Origin: JADGQN01 sp035315185 | GTDB lineage: Bacteria; Desulfobacterota; Syntrophorhabdia; Syntrophorhabdales; WCHB1-27 | Length of the DNA: 64,000 bases | Direction of reading: 5' to 3' | NCBI GenBank assembly: GCA_035315185.1 | Contig: DATFYE010000203.1 | Span: 61,791 to 125,790 of the forward strand | In this document: positions 52,206 through 61,229 of the stretch, one piece after another | Layout: every line of letters starts with the position of its first letter | Position numbering within the stretch: the first letter of the stretch is position 1 | Made by a program: the position numbers and the translations under genes | Notes under the pieces: model-generated | Told to the model about the DNA's origin: nothing | Databases searched by the model: none | What the model saw: the letters and a program-made list of their open reading frames with translations, nothing else

Positions 52206-52940
52206 ATGACTGCTCCATCTGACCAGCCCCCCATCCTGATCATCGAGGACGATAAGAAGACAGCCTCCCTGATAGCCCTCTATCTCGAGAGGGAAGGCTT
52301 TCGCACGGTCGTTGCGCACGATGGTGAGACAGCTCTGGACCTGGCGGCGGATCGCAAACCCCTGTTCGTGGTGCTCGACCTGATGCTTCCCAGGGTGGAC
52401 GGTTGGGAGGTCTGCCGGCGGCTGAGAAAGGCTTCCGACGTGCCAATTCTGATCCTGACCGCCAGAGACGAAGAGGTGGACCGTGTCTCGGGGCTCGTCC
52501 TCGGCGCAGACGACTACGTGGTCAAGCCGTTCAGCCCGCGGGAACTGGTTGCACGGGTGAAGGCGATTTTGCGACGGGCGCAAAACCGGCCGGCCATGGA
52601 AGCCAAGCCCGCTTTGAGCTCCGGAGGTCTTATTCTGGACCCCGAGAAACGGAAAGTGACGCTGGACGGACAACGGATTGAACTGACCCATCACGAATTC
52701 AACTTACTGCATGCTCTGATGGCGGCGCCGGGCAAGGTCTTTACCCGGGACGAACTGCTCGCCTACCTCTATCCGAAACAGGAAGCGATGGTCATCGACC
52801 GCGTTGTGGATGTCCACATCGGAAAGATCAGACAGAAGATCAAGGCAGACCCAGCGAACCCCAGATTTATCGTGACGGTCAGGGGATCCGGCTACCGGTT
52901 TGCGGAAGAAGAGGGTGGGGAGCCTCAAAGGAGGGATTAG
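52206..52940 (+). CDS. OmpR-family response regulator
   Basis: 244 residues: receiver (IIEDDKKTASLIALYL, phospho-acceptor Asp in VVLDLMLPRVDG, ILTARDEE, VVKPFSPREL) and C-terminal winged-helix domain (LTHHEFNLLHALMAAPGKVFTRDELLAYLY, FIVTVRGSGYRF). It should bind 11-bp direct repeats such as those before msrA and at 49751. The kinase gene begins 3 bp after it. Confidence 0.95.
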   Translation: MTAPSDQPPILIIEDDKKTASLIALYLEREGFRTVVAHDGETALDLAADRKPLFVVLDLMLPRVDGWEVCRRLRKASDVPILILTARDEEVDRVSGLVLGADDYVVKPFSPRELVARVKAILRRAQNRPAMEAKPALSSGGLILDPEKRKVTLDGQRIELTHHEFNLLHALMAAPGKVFTRDELLAYLYPKQEAMVIDRVVDVHIGKIRQKIKADPANPRFIVTVRGSGYRFAEEEGGEPQRRD

Positions 52941-52943
52941 ACC

Positions 52944-54017
52944 TTGAGACAGCGCCTTCTGTGGAAGCTTCTCGGCGTCAACGTACTGGTCATTGCCTTC
53001 GTGATCAGCGTCGTGTGGCTTGCCATCAACTACCTGGCTGCCGACTACTTCATGGTCCTGATGGAAAAGTATCACATAGCTCCTGAAGAAAGCCATCGGA
53101 TGTTTGTCAGTGCTGTTCATCGGTATCTCATAGGGGCGAGCGTCGCAGCCTTTGTCCTCGCGCTGGCCCTGAGCGTGGTGCTGTTGAGGAGGCTACTCGG
53201 CCCGCTTACCGAAATGACCGGCACTGCACAAAGGATCGCGGAGGGTGACTATACCGGCGAGGTCCCGGTTGTTTCGAGCGATGAGGTTGGAAGACTTTCG
53301 GAAGCTTTTAACCGGATGTCGGCCAGTCTGCGACACACCGAGCAGCTACGAAAGAAGATGGTGATAGATGTCGCCCACGAGCTGAGGACGCCCTTGACCA
53401 ACATCAATGGTTATCTCGAAGCGCTCGCGGACAATGTCCTGAACCCTTCCCGGGAGACGCTTCTCTTGTTGCAGGAGGAAACGCTCCGGCTGACCAACCT
53501 GGTCGAGGATATCATGAGGCTGGCGAGAGCTGATGCAGCGCGAGCCGACCTTCACCGGGTCGAGATTGAGGCTAACAGCGCAATCACCCAGTTGCTGGGG
53601 GCGTTTCGGCCACAACTCGATGCGAGACGTATCGATGTGAAGGTGGACGCGAAGCAGCGCGACATCCGGCTGTCGGCCGATCCGGAGAAGCTCTCGCAGG
53701 TCGTGGCAAACCTGCTTCAGAATGCCTGCCAGTACACGCCTCCGGGGGGAGCGCTCACGATCTCGATAGAACGAACGCCGGATGAGGTCCTGTTCGTCTT
53801 CGCGAATACGCGCGGGGAACTCGAGGATAAAGAGCTTCCGTTCATATTTGAGCGGTTCTATCGTGGTGAGAAGTCCCGTTCGCGCGAGCATGGAGGAGCG
53901 GGCATCGGTCTCGCCATCGTCAAGGAGCTGGTCGAGGCACACGGGGGCCGTGTGGGTGCTGAATTCGCAGAAGGCTATGTCCGCATCTGGTTCTCGCTGC
54001 CTGCAGGGTTGAGGTGA
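52944..54017 (+). CDS. Membrane sensor histidine kinase
   Basis: 357 residues, TTG start with CAAAGGAGGG upstream. Two helices (about 10-30 and 62-85) enclose a short periplasmic loop; HAMP follows (about 85-140), then HisKA with DVAHELRTPLTNINGY and HATPase (NLLQNACQYTPPGG, FANTRGELEDKELPFIFERFYR, GGAGIGLAIVKELVEAHGG). Partner of the regulator just upstream; probably senses oxidant or metal stress, given the msrA/msrB target genes (inference). Confidence 0.94.
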   Translation: MRQRLLWKLLGVNVLVIAFVISVVWLAINYLAADYFMVLMEKYHIAPEESHRMFVSAVHRYLIGASVAAFVLALALSVVLLRRLLGPLTEMTGTAQRIAEGDYTGEVPVVSSDEVGRLSEAFNRMSASLRHTEQLRKKMVIDVAHELRTPLTNINGYLEALADNVLNPSRETLLLLQEETLRLTNLVEDIMRLARADAARADLHRVEIEANSAITQLLGAFRPQLDARRIDVKVDAKQRDIRLSADPEKLSQVVANLLQNACQYTPPGGALTISIERTPDEVLFVFANTRGELEDKELPFIFERFYRGEKSRSREHGGAGIGLAIVKELVEAHGGRVGAEFAEGYVRIWFSLPAGLR

Positions 54018-54028
54018 GGACTCCCGTT

Positions 54029-54072
54029 CTTTACAAACTCTTTACATTTCCTTTGTACCCTCTTTAAGGTCA
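54029..54072 (+). promoter_or_regulatory. Four tandem 11-bp operator repeats, copy B, before msrA
   Basis: Consecutive 11-mers CTTTACAAACT, CTTTACATTTC, CTTTGTACCCT and CTTTAAGGTCA, then a -10 like TATACT at 54078-54083. As in PhoB-activated promoters, the box takes the place of a -35. The regulator at 52206 is the obvious ligand. Confidence 0.78.
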
Positions 54073-54089
54073 ATGCTTATACTCACATC

Positions 54090-54965
54090 ATGTCGACGGA
54101 TCATCAATCAATGCACCCCAATCGACCAGTCGACCACATGGAGGCTACGGTGAAGGATAGAAGATGGCATCGTGTAAGAAGACGGGCGTTGTTGCTTGGT
54201 GTGGGTTTTGTAGTTCTGGGGCTCATATCGGGGCTCTTCGCCTATGAATCTGCAAAGGAGAGAGGTGTAACTGTGAAAAGAGGTATAGAGGCTGCAGCAG
54301 CCGATCGGATGGCTGTTCCACCGCCCATAGATGTCTCCAGACCGGGAACAATCGAAACGGCGACGTTCGCGCTGGGCTGATTCTGGGGTCCCGATGCCCA
54401 GTTCGGGAGCATCAAAGGCGTTATGCGCACACGGGTCGGCTATACCGGAGGAACGAAACTTAATCCTACGTACCATAGCCTGGGAGACCATTCGGAAAGC
54501 GTTGAGATAGACTATGACCCGAAAGTGATCTCGTATGGCGATCTGGTCAAACGCTTCTGGGAAGCCCACGATCCGAGCATGGGTTCCTGGTCGACGCAAT
54601 ACAAAGCAGCAATCTTCTATCACAATGATGAGCAGAAGAAACTTGCTGAAGAGACGCGCGACAAGATCGAGGCCACGCAGAAAATTAAAGTACGAACCGA
54701 GATAGTGCCATTCTCCCGGTTCTACGTGGCGGAGGCGTACCACCAGAAATACGGCCTACGCGGCGATAGAGAGTTCATGAGGGAATTCCGGAGCATCTAT
54801 CCGTCCGACGAGGCGCTTATGAACTCGACGGCAGCAGCACGAGTGAACGGCTATCTAAGTGGCTATGGTACTGCAGCGGCGCTTCAGGAGGAAATAAACA
54901 GTCTCGGCCTCTCCCCCGAAGGGCAGCGCAGGCTCCTGGAGCTCGCGAAAAAGAACGTACGGTAA
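54090..54965 (+). CDS. msrA: Peptide methionine sulfoxide reductase MsrA, selenoprotein
   Basis: Read through the TGA at 54378-54380 (codon 97), this is a 291-residue protein. The MsrA active site GCFWG appears as LG-(TGA)-FWGPDAQFG, followed by GVMRTRVGYTGGT and the rest of the fold in frame, so Sec replaces the catalytic Cys. No Cys follows, hence no resolving Cys, as in known single-Sec MsrA enzymes. An N-terminal helix (RRRALLLGVGFVVLGLISGLFAY) anchors it outside the cytoplasm. The start could also be the ATG at 54138. msrB follows. Confidence 0.9.
54389..54408 (+). promoter_or_regulatory. Candidate SECIS hairpin in msrA
   Basis: TCCCGA and TCGGGA form a 6-bp stem around an 8-nt loop with G at position 2, starting 9 nt after the TGA. 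Position and loop agree with bacterial SECIS elements. Confidence 0.6.
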
Positions 54966-55016
54966 CCGCAGAGTTCTGAAGAAAAAAAAGAAACTGTAGC
55001 ACAAGGAGACGGTTGT

Positions 55017-55697
55017 ATGGACAGTATAGAGATTCGTAGAGTGCAACGGATGTACCATCTGATCAGAAGAGGTTGCTGCGCGATGCAAAGAAGCCATACT
55101 GCAATCATTGCGGCCATTATTCTCCTGATTCTCCCAGGATGTCAGGCCACGGCACTCGATCAGCCTGAACCGAAGCCTCGAAGCGTCGGTGCCGATAAAT
55201 CCTCTAAAGAGACGGGGGGAAGCAAGATGGAAGCACGTGTGCACGATTGGCGAAATTTCAAAAAACCGGATGATGCAACCCTGAGAAAAATGCTGACGCC
55301 TACGCAATATGATGTAACGCAGCGGGAAGGCACGGAACCGCCCTTCAACAACGAATACGCGGATAATCATAGGCAAGGCATATACGTTGACATTGTCTCC
55401 GGTGAGCCTCTCTTCAGCTCGCTCGACAAATTTGAATCCGGCACAGGCTGGCCAAGCTTTACGAAGCCCCTTGAGCCAAATAATATTGTGGAGAAGGTAG
55501 ACAGGAGTTTCTTCATGAAGCGTACTGAGATACGGAGCAAGCACGGAGATTCTCATCTCGGCCACGTCTTTCCTGATGGGCCGAAACCTACCGGTCTCCG
55601 GTATTGCATGAATTCCTCTGCATTACGCTTCATCCCCAAGGAGGATCTGGAGAAAGAGGGGTATGGGGAATACCTTAAACTTTTTGCCGGACATTAA
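55017..55697 (+). CDS. msrB: Lipoprotein peptide methionine sulfoxide reductase MsrB
   Basis: 226 residues from the ATG at 55017 (site CAAGGAGAC); the ATG at 55083 would give a shorter lipoprotein signal. The signal ends in a lipobox (LILPGC), so the enzyme is a membrane-anchored lipoprotein outside the cytoplasm. MsrB motifs: GTGWPSFTKPL, SHLGHVFPDGP and RYCMNSSALRF with the catalytic Cys. The CxxC zinc sites of some MsrB are absent. It reduces methionine-R-sulfoxide and complements MsrA. Confidence 0.94.
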   Translation: MDSIEIRRVQRMYHLIRRGCCAMQRSHTAIIAAIILLILPGCQATALDQPEPKPRSVGADKSSKETGGSKMEARVHDWRNFKKPDDATLRKMLTPTQYDVTQREGTEPPFNNEYADNHRQGIYVDIVSGEPLFSSLDKFESGTGWPSFTKPLEPNNIVEKVDRSFFMKRTEIRSKHGDSHLGHVFPDGPKPTGLRYCMNSSALRFIPKEDLEKEGYGEYLKLFAGH

Positions 55698-55735
55698 AGA
55701 CCTGTGCGGTGAGTGGTGTCTGCCGTTGATAAAGG

Positions 55736-56884
55736 CTATTCCGCCAGCGTCTTGTACTTCTTCCAGATCTGCTCTGGCTCTTCGAACCACGCGGGCGATT
55801 GTCTGGGCCTGAACCGGCCGTAAACTATTTTCTCCGCATGGCTCATCCACCAACCCGCCCTTTTCTTTCTGTAGGCGATTTCGCGGGCGATCCTGTGAAT
55901 GCCCTTCCTCGGCTTTGTCCACGGGCAGGAAGCAACGCAGACACCGCAATCCGTTCCTGTTTCGTTCCAGACTCTGAAGCAGGCTTCCGGGTTGATGCGC
56001 CACTTCTCAACACCTCGAACAACCTGTTTCTCTGTCCTCGAAATAGCACCACCCGGGCAGGTTTCCGCACAGATCGCGCAGTCCCCGCAGAACTCGTTAA
56101 CGCCGATATCCGTGGGGGAATCATGAGTTAGGGGAAGGTCGGTCGTGACCGTGGTCAGCTTCAGGCAACTTCCCAGCTCTTTCGTGATCATCAGGCCGTG
56201 CCGTCCCAGTTCGCCCATGCCCGCCTCGATAGCGACCGGCACGCAAAGGACCTGGTAATTGGAGATGATGTGCGCCCGTGCAGGGTAGGCGAGCGAGCGA
56301 ATGTAGCCGGCGAGGGTTGTCGAGATCGTGGCAAGCTGGGTGTAGACCCGCATGATCTCACTCGCCATCGAAAGTACCGGCCCTGTCTTTATCAGGTCAG
56401 GATTAATCCCTACCGCGATGCTGATCGCGTGGGCATGGTTGAGGTTGATGGGAACGCCGTACTTCCTCGCGGGATCGTGCCACGTCTTACCGACATGGGT
56501 GTAAACGAATGCGGGATTGAGAGGACCGATCCTGACGAGGTCAGCACCGAGATGGCAGGCGAACCCTTTGATTTTCTCGGCTGCCCTTTTCGGAGATAAC
56601 TCCTGCTTGTGTGGGGAGACCGGTCCACTGATCAGATCTTCACTCCCCCATTGTGCAAGCTTTCCGATCTGCTGAAGGAAGAAGGAGAAATCGAGGGGGT
56701 TGCCAACCGGCTTCTTGGATAGCTCCCGGGTTTGGCGGTCTCGTTCCTCGCATTCGGGATGGCGTCCGTAAAACTCTTTGTACTCTCCGGAGCCGGGCTC
56801 GTAGGTATTGCGCGCCTGGACGTTATCGCGCTCGTCAAAACGTTCCAGATCGCCAACTATTCTGTAGCGGGATTCGTCACGCAC
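55736..56884 (-). CDS. Reductive-dehalogenase-like iron-sulfur protein, no signal peptide
   Basis: 382 residues. The segment ISNYQVLCVPVAIEAGMGELGRHGLMITKELGSCLKLTTVTTDLPL followed by CGDCAICAETCPGGAI and CFRVWNETGTDCGVCVASCPW is the corrinoid-binding and double-[4Fe-4S] core of the RdhA/QueG group. Unlike respiratory RdhA it lacks a twin-arginine signal, is shorter than the usual ~450-550 residues, and no rdhB anchor gene is near. It may be a cytoplasmic corrinoid enzyme with another substrate. Convergent with msrB. Confidence 0.82.
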   Translation of the reverse strand: MRDESRYRIVGDLERFDERDNVQARNTYEPGSGEYKEFYGRHPECEERDRQTRELSKKPVGNPLDFSFFLQQIGKLAQWGSEDLISGPVSPHKQELSPKRAAEKIKGFACHLGADLVRIGPLNPAFVYTHVGKTWHDPARKYGVPINLNHAHAISIAVGINPDLIKTGPVLSMASEIMRVYTQLATISTTLAGYIRSLAYPARAHIISNYQVLCVPVAIEAGMGELGRHGLMITKELGSCLKLTTVTTDLPLTHDSPTDIGVNEFCGDCAICAETCPGGAISRTEKQVVRGVEKWRINPEACFRVWNETGTDCGVCVASCPWTKPRKGIHRIAREIAYRKKRAGWWMSHAEKIVYGRFRPRQSPAWFEEPEQIWKKYKTLAE

Positions 56885-57250
56885 AGCAACCCCTCCTTCG
56901 CCACATCGGGCCCCTCCTCTGATGCGGCTATTTTTCTGCCATCATCACATTAAAGATGATGGCGAGAATCTTTCCTTGTGCCGTCTTTAGCTCCAGTATT
57001 CTACACCGTTGGCGTTATGCCTTGTCAATGTCTCGAAACATTCCTTCCTCACCCAATCACACACTGAACCGATTAACGATTGCTATTGGCGAAGTTGGCA
57101 TGAGTCGGGGCTCCGCTTGCCAAGAGGGAATGGGCGTAGCGGTCTGGACCCTTATTTGCTCAAAACAAATAATAGATGTACCGTAGCGGGTATCAAGAGT
57201 ATTGAAAATAAAGAAGAGGCGTACAGAAAGGGTGTCACTCGCGAGGAGTC
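56885..57250. other. Intergenic stretch, nothing recognised
   Basis: Lies between two - strand genes. No clear ORF with a start site, terminator or RNA gene was seen; it presumably contains the promoter for 55736-56884. Confidence 0.4.
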
Positions 57251-58027
57251 TTAGATGCCGGCGTACCACTCGTAGCCCCGGTCTTCCCAGTAACCGCCTT
57301 TCCCTCCGGCTACCCCGGAAAGATCTTCGACAATTTCAAGGCGCATGACATACTTCGCCATTTTGTAGCCAAGTTGCCGCTCCAAACGCAGGCGAAGCGG
57401 CGCCCCGTTCTTGATCGGCAGCGTTTCGCCGTTCAGTTCATAAGCAAGTATCGTCTGCGGGTGAAAAGCATCTTCCAAATCGACGCTCTCATAGTAGAGG
57501 GAGGTGCCGTCTTCTTCCATCGGGTCTGCGCAGTGGAAAACGACGTAACGGGCATTCGGTTTCAGATGGACTGCTTCGAGCAGTGCGCCAAGGCGTGCCC
57601 CCTTCCAATTGCCTACCGCGCTCCACCCCTCAACGCAATCATGTCGCGTTATCTGGGTGCGACTGGGCAACGCCCGAATGTCGGCGAGCGTAAGCTTCAT
57701 CGGCTGTTCGACCAGACCACCCACCTCGAGGCGATAGTCCGCAAAGCCGTTGGCCGCGAGGGCCCTGTAAGCGGGATTATTCGGCATTGACGTCCCGTTG
57801 CTCCGGAATTGCGGCGACAGGTCGGTTGCCGGGAATTCCTGCGCCATCGCTTTTCGCGGAAGGACGAGTCTTTGCATTCTGTACGTTGCCTTTTCGCCCA
57901 GACCCAACACCCTGGGGAACCAGGTGCTTTGCGAAAGCCTTTCGCATCCGCCAAGCACCACGATGCTTGCGCCGGCGAGAAGGCGCGTCATGAGACCGCG
58001 CCGTGTGATTTTGTTGTCATTACTCAT
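57251..58027 (-). CDS. YedY/MsrP-like molybdopterin oxidoreductase with Tat signal
   Basis: 258 residues. Twin-arginine signal ITRRGLMTRLLAGASIVVLGGC, with a possible lipobox. Oxidoreductase molybdopterin domain (PF00174-type): RHDCVEGWSAVGNWKG holds the Mo-ligating Cys; YYESVDLEDAFHPQTILAYELNGE and APLRLRLERQLGYK follow. Periplasmic. It overlaps the end of the cytochrome b561 gene by 8 bp, so the two form one unit like MsrPQ. Role in methionine sulfoxide repair is possible given msrAB nearby, but sulfite or other substrates are equally open. Confidence 0.9.
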   Translation of the reverse strand: MSNDNKITRRGLMTRLLAGASIVVLGGCERLSQSTWFPRVLGLGEKATYRMQRLVLPRKAMAQEFPATDLSPQFRSNGTSMPNNPAYRALAANGFADYRLEVGGLVEQPMKLTLADIRALPSRTQITRHDCVEGWSAVGNWKGARLGALLEAVHLKPNARYVVFHCADPMEEDGTSLYYESVDLEDAFHPQTILAYELNGETLPIKNGAPLRLRLERQLGYKMAKYVMRLEIVEDLSGVAGGKGGYWEDRGYEWYAGI

Positions 58028-58976
58028 GATCCGCCTCCGATTTGACCCTGTAGTACCCGGTGATCATCGAGCGAAGGTTGTTCCAGAAGCCGCTGATGAT
58101 GACCTCAAACACATGAACGAACACGAACAGCACCAGCGTCCAGGCGACAATGAAATGGATTGTCCTTACCGATTGCCGACCGAAAAAGATATCCACCCAG
58201 CCGGCGTACAATGCGTCCATCGCGGGCGACATGCCCAGTCCCATCACGATCATTAGGGGGAGAAGGAAAAAGATCACCAGCAGATAGGTCAATTTTTGCA
58301 GTACGTTGTAGCGCTTGGCCGCCGCACCTGTGGGGTGTCGAAAGTGCAGATGATCGATAATCGATTTGCCTATCGAACGCCAATCCTGCCACGTGGGAAG
58401 AAGATCATGCTGCACATGCCTGCTCACAAGGGAGTAGGTCACAAAGGTGATGCCGTTTATTACGAACAGCCAGGCGAAGAAGAAGTGCCAGCGCCGCGCC
58501 AGGGCAAGCCATTGGTCGTTGGGCAGGGTGAGCCAGGATGGGAACCCACGTTCGGTTAGTTCTCCTGTCGCGTCTTTGGAGGCGCCGAGGAATCCGGTTG
58601 TAGCGAAATCGTGGCCAAAGATACGGGTGACGCCGGAGATTTCTCCTTCATCGTCTTCCTTGCCCCGTAGCTCCACTATCGGAGTAACGCCCCTGTAAGA
58701 CGACTTGCCCCAGTAGAGGGCCGGATGGGCATTGAATATGTTGAGGCCGCTCAAAAGAAGTGTGGCAAGAAAAACGACATTGCACCAGTGCATAATCCGC
58801 ACCGGCAGCGGATGCCTGTAATAGGGATATCCGGTTGAACCGGTGCGGCTAAGAAGTTGTCCCAGCCTGCCGCCTATGGTCTTGCTTATTCGTCTTGCCT
58901 CATGTATCGCTCTTAGGACCCCGTGAGAGATTCTGATGCGATACTGTTTTTTCTTCATGATTTGAATGTAAGACAA
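58020..58976 (-). CDS. Cytochrome b561-type membrane electron donor
   Basis: 318 residues, four or five helices with histidines suited to haem b (RIMHWCNVVFLATLLLSG, WHFFFAWLFVINGITFV, THFIVAWTLVLFVFVHVFEVI-like segment near the C-terminus). It should carry electrons from the quinone pool to the periplasmic molybdoenzyme encoded directly downstream. Confidence 0.9.
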   Translation of the reverse strand: MSYIQIMKKKQYRIRISHGVLRAIHEARRISKTIGGRLGQLLSRTGSTGYPYYRHPLPVRIMHWCNVVFLATLLLSGLNIFNAHPALYWGKSSYRGVTPIVELRGKEDDEGEISGVTRIFGHDFATTGFLGASKDATGELTERGFPSWLTLPNDQWLALARRWHFFFAWLFVINGITFVTYSLVSRHVQHDLLPTWQDWRSIGKSIIDHLHFRHPTGAAAKRYNVLQKLTYLLVIFFLLPLMIVMGLGMSPAMDALYAGWVDIFFGRQSVRTIHFIVAWTLVLFVFVHVFEVIISGFWNNLRSMITGYYRVKSEADHE

Positions 58977-59324
58977 GCGAATCCGCTTTTCCAGTAGGTT
59001 GCAGTGGTATGCTCACGACAAATCTCGAAAAACCAATGCATATCCTTATTGTAGTCACTGGCTTGCTCCGTGGATTGGTGCGGCCTCGCGCAGTCGTTTC
59101 ACGCGTACGCCACTTCAACCGCTAATCTTGACCCCAGTAAATTGTGAAACACAAAGTCACCCGTACCAGCAGCATACCTGCTTGACACGCCGGGCCCCTA
59201 TGCTTAGGTTCCCTTCGGGCAAAGGGTCTCCTTATCGTCTTAAGCAAAATCGGCGCGATGGCACCGGCTGTCTGATACCGTTGCCGTGCGGCCTGTAGCG
59301 ACCGAGACGCGGTCCTCGGATCTC
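58977..59324. other. Divergent intergenic region with a sigma-70-type promoter
   Basis: Between the cytochrome b561 gene (-) and the next molybdoprotein (+). A clean -35 TTGACA at 59182-59187 and a weak -10 TAGGTT at 59205-59210, spaced by 17 bp, face the + strand gene. Nothing else is recognised. Confidence 0.5.
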
Positions 59325-59987
59325 ATGCGAGGTGATCGGGTGTTGCGGAGAAGCAACCATTACAACGAGTGGGCAACGGGGACGCGGTGTCTTCTCTTCC
59401 TTATAGCCATGGCGGTCTGCGCCGGCTGCGCTATCGCGCCGGGTACGGACGATGCCGTGAGGGAAGGCCGTCAAGCATCCTGTGTTTTGCCCCAGTTGGC
59501 AATGCCCCCGACACCCGCAAAGATACCCGGTTACACAGAGCTTGATCCGACCACTGGACTGCACGTCACGGGTGCGCTACAGCAGATTGACATCGTGGGG
59601 TACCGGCTGGAAGTGACCGGGAAGGTGAGTAAACCGCTCAGCCTCACGTACGATGAGCTCCGCTGCATGCCACGAGCAGAGGCACGCCTAAAATTGGTCT
59701 GTCCGGGCTTCTTCGAGGACACGGCAACCTGGGCGGGTACACCGCTCACGTTTGTTCTCCAACTGGCGAAAGTCCAGAGAGATGCAACCGGAGTTCGTTT
59801 GATAGGCGCTGACCATTACTCCACCTCAATGTCGCTGGAAGCGGCCGGCTCCGGTGAAAACTTTCTCGCCTATGAATGGGAAGGCAAGGCACTGCCCAGA
59901 CTCCATGGCTTCCCGTTGCGCGCCATATTCCCGGGATCAGAAGGCAACCAATGGGTCAAATGGCTGACCAAGATCGAAGTATATTGA
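59325..59987 (+). CDS. Second YedY-like molybdopterin oxidoreductase, lipoprotein
   Basis: 220 residues from the ATG at 59325; a GTG at 59286 would add 13. No strong ribosome site for either. Signal and lipobox: RCLLFLIAMAVCAGC. The oxidoreductase molybdopterin domain shows RLEVTGKVSKPLSLTYDEL, then LKLVCPGFFEDTATWAGTPL, where the Cys fits the Mo ligand, and FLAYEWEGKALPRLHGFPLRAIFPG. It is single-domain, lacking the dimerisation domain of sulfite oxidase. Divergent from the related Tat-exported enzyme, so two such proteins act in the same compartment. Confidence 0.82.
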   Translation: MRGDRVLRRSNHYNEWATGTRCLLFLIAMAVCAGCAIAPGTDDAVREGRQASCVLPQLAMPPTPAKIPGYTELDPTTGLHVTGALQQIDIVGYRLEVTGKVSKPLSLTYDELRCMPRAEARLKLVCPGFFEDTATWAGTPLTFVLQLAKVQRDATGVRLIGADHYSTSMSLEAAGSGENFLAYEWEGKALPRLHGFPLRAIFPGSEGNQWVKWLTKIEVY

Positions 59988-60291
59988 CGGTGTCATCCCA
60001 TCGGCCGGACAGTCGGTTCTCGCAAGAGTTTGCCCTGCACCTCAAGAAGGTCGTGCACTTCGAGTCGTGGATACACCTCTGCCCATGAGGATAAGACAAG
60101 CGCCAGACGTCTGTGCTCACCTCATGTTCTTGCAATGATTCCACGCTGAGGTTGAACGGGTCCTGGAGTCCGTACCATTGAATCAAAAAATCTGATTGCA
60201 CGTTGGCCCGGTTGTGGCATAATGGAGAGAACGGATAGCAAACCCCAACCGCAAGCTGTTGTAGCGAACAGAAAGGAAGAGGAGGACTCTC
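59988..60291. other. Intergenic region with promoter for the nitroreductase gene
   Basis: TTGCAC (60196-60201) and CATAAT (60218-60223), 16-bp spacer, form a plausible promoter. The rest shows no feature that I can support. Confidence 0.45.
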
Positions 60292-61008
60292 ATGGAGACT
60301 ATCGATCTGTTTTCTGAGCTTGTGATGAAGAGAAGAACGATACGAGGGTTCAAACAGGACAAGGATGTGCCCGATGCGTACATTACAAGGATACTCGATA
60401 TTGCGCGTTGGGCCCCGTCCGGCGCTAACGGACAGCCGTGGGAGTTCATCGTGATCCGTGATGCGTCCACGCGCCAGAAGATCGTAGACCTCTTCCTGAG
60501 GCAGCGGGAGCTCAAGACGGAGGCGGAAAAGGCAATACGCGGAGAGGTGAAGATAGGTGGAGCCGGCTTCAGGGATGCGCCTGTCTTCATCCTGGTGCTT
60601 GGTGACCAGCGCGCCGATTTGGCGTACCCGGTGATGACCCGGGAGGAAAAATCGTTTCAGCATCTCATTACCGGGCTGGCAAGCGCAGGTCTCCTCATCC
60701 AGCTCGCAGCGGCAGCCCTCGGGCTTGGTTCCCAGTACGTGAGCGATGCGAGTTCCCCGTACATGGCCATCATGCTGAAGAAATACCTCGGTATACCGCA
60801 GCCCCTTAAGGTCTACGAATTAATCCCCATCGGTTATCCCAAGGGTCATGTTGCACCTCCCCCGAGAAGAGCGCTCGAAGAGATCGTCCATTATGAGCGG
60901 TACGACGAGAGCAGGGCACGCACAGAAGAAGATGTGCGGCGATTCCTCCTAGACGTGGCCCGTCTCGGAGCCTATGGTAAGGGTGCGAAGAAGGAAGGGC
61001 GGGAGTAA
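60292..61008 (+). CDS. Nitroreductase-family flavoprotein
   Basis: 238 residues. The FMN-binding pattern MKRRTIRGFKQD near the N-terminus and ARWAPSGANGQPWEFIVI are typical of the family; GLASAGLLIQLAAAALGLGS and IPIGYPKGH follow. Site AGAAAGGAAGAGGAG. It would reduce nitro, quinone or enone groups using NAD(P)H; the substrate is not visible. It lies alone, convergent with an enoyl-CoA hydratase gene. Confidence 0.92.
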   Translation: METIDLFSELVMKRRTIRGFKQDKDVPDAYITRILDIARWAPSGANGQPWEFIVIRDASTRQKIVDLFLRQRELKTEAEKAIRGEVKIGGAGFRDAPVFILVLGDQRADLAYPVMTREEKSFQHLITGLASAGLLIQLAAAALGLGSQYVSDASSPYMAIMLKKYLGIPQPLKVYELIPIGYPKGHVAPPPRRALEEIVHYERYDESRARTEEDVRRFLLDVARLGAYGKGAKKEGRE

Positions 61009-61229
61009 TTCGGGAGCCCGTGTCACGCCCGACAAGCTAACCGTTGAGTTCATGATTTGCAGGTTCGCTACATCCTTGCTGACCGGCGGTTTCCGTGTCG
61101 TGCCATCACGAGCGTCATCTGTAGCGCCCCAGGGTTCACACGACCTGAGATGCCCCACCTCGTAATCGACTGGCGCGAATTGTCGAGCGCAAGCTTCAAG
61201 ACGATGACGAAAAACTCGGGCGCCTATTT

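Noticed and set aside
51883..52209. 108-aa + strand frame before the OmpR-type regulator
   Set aside because: No ribosome site, no domain, atypical composition; it overlaps the true start of the regulator.
59956..60663. 235-aa - strand frame opposite the nitroreductase
   Set aside because: Mostly antisense to a well-supported gene and without a domain.
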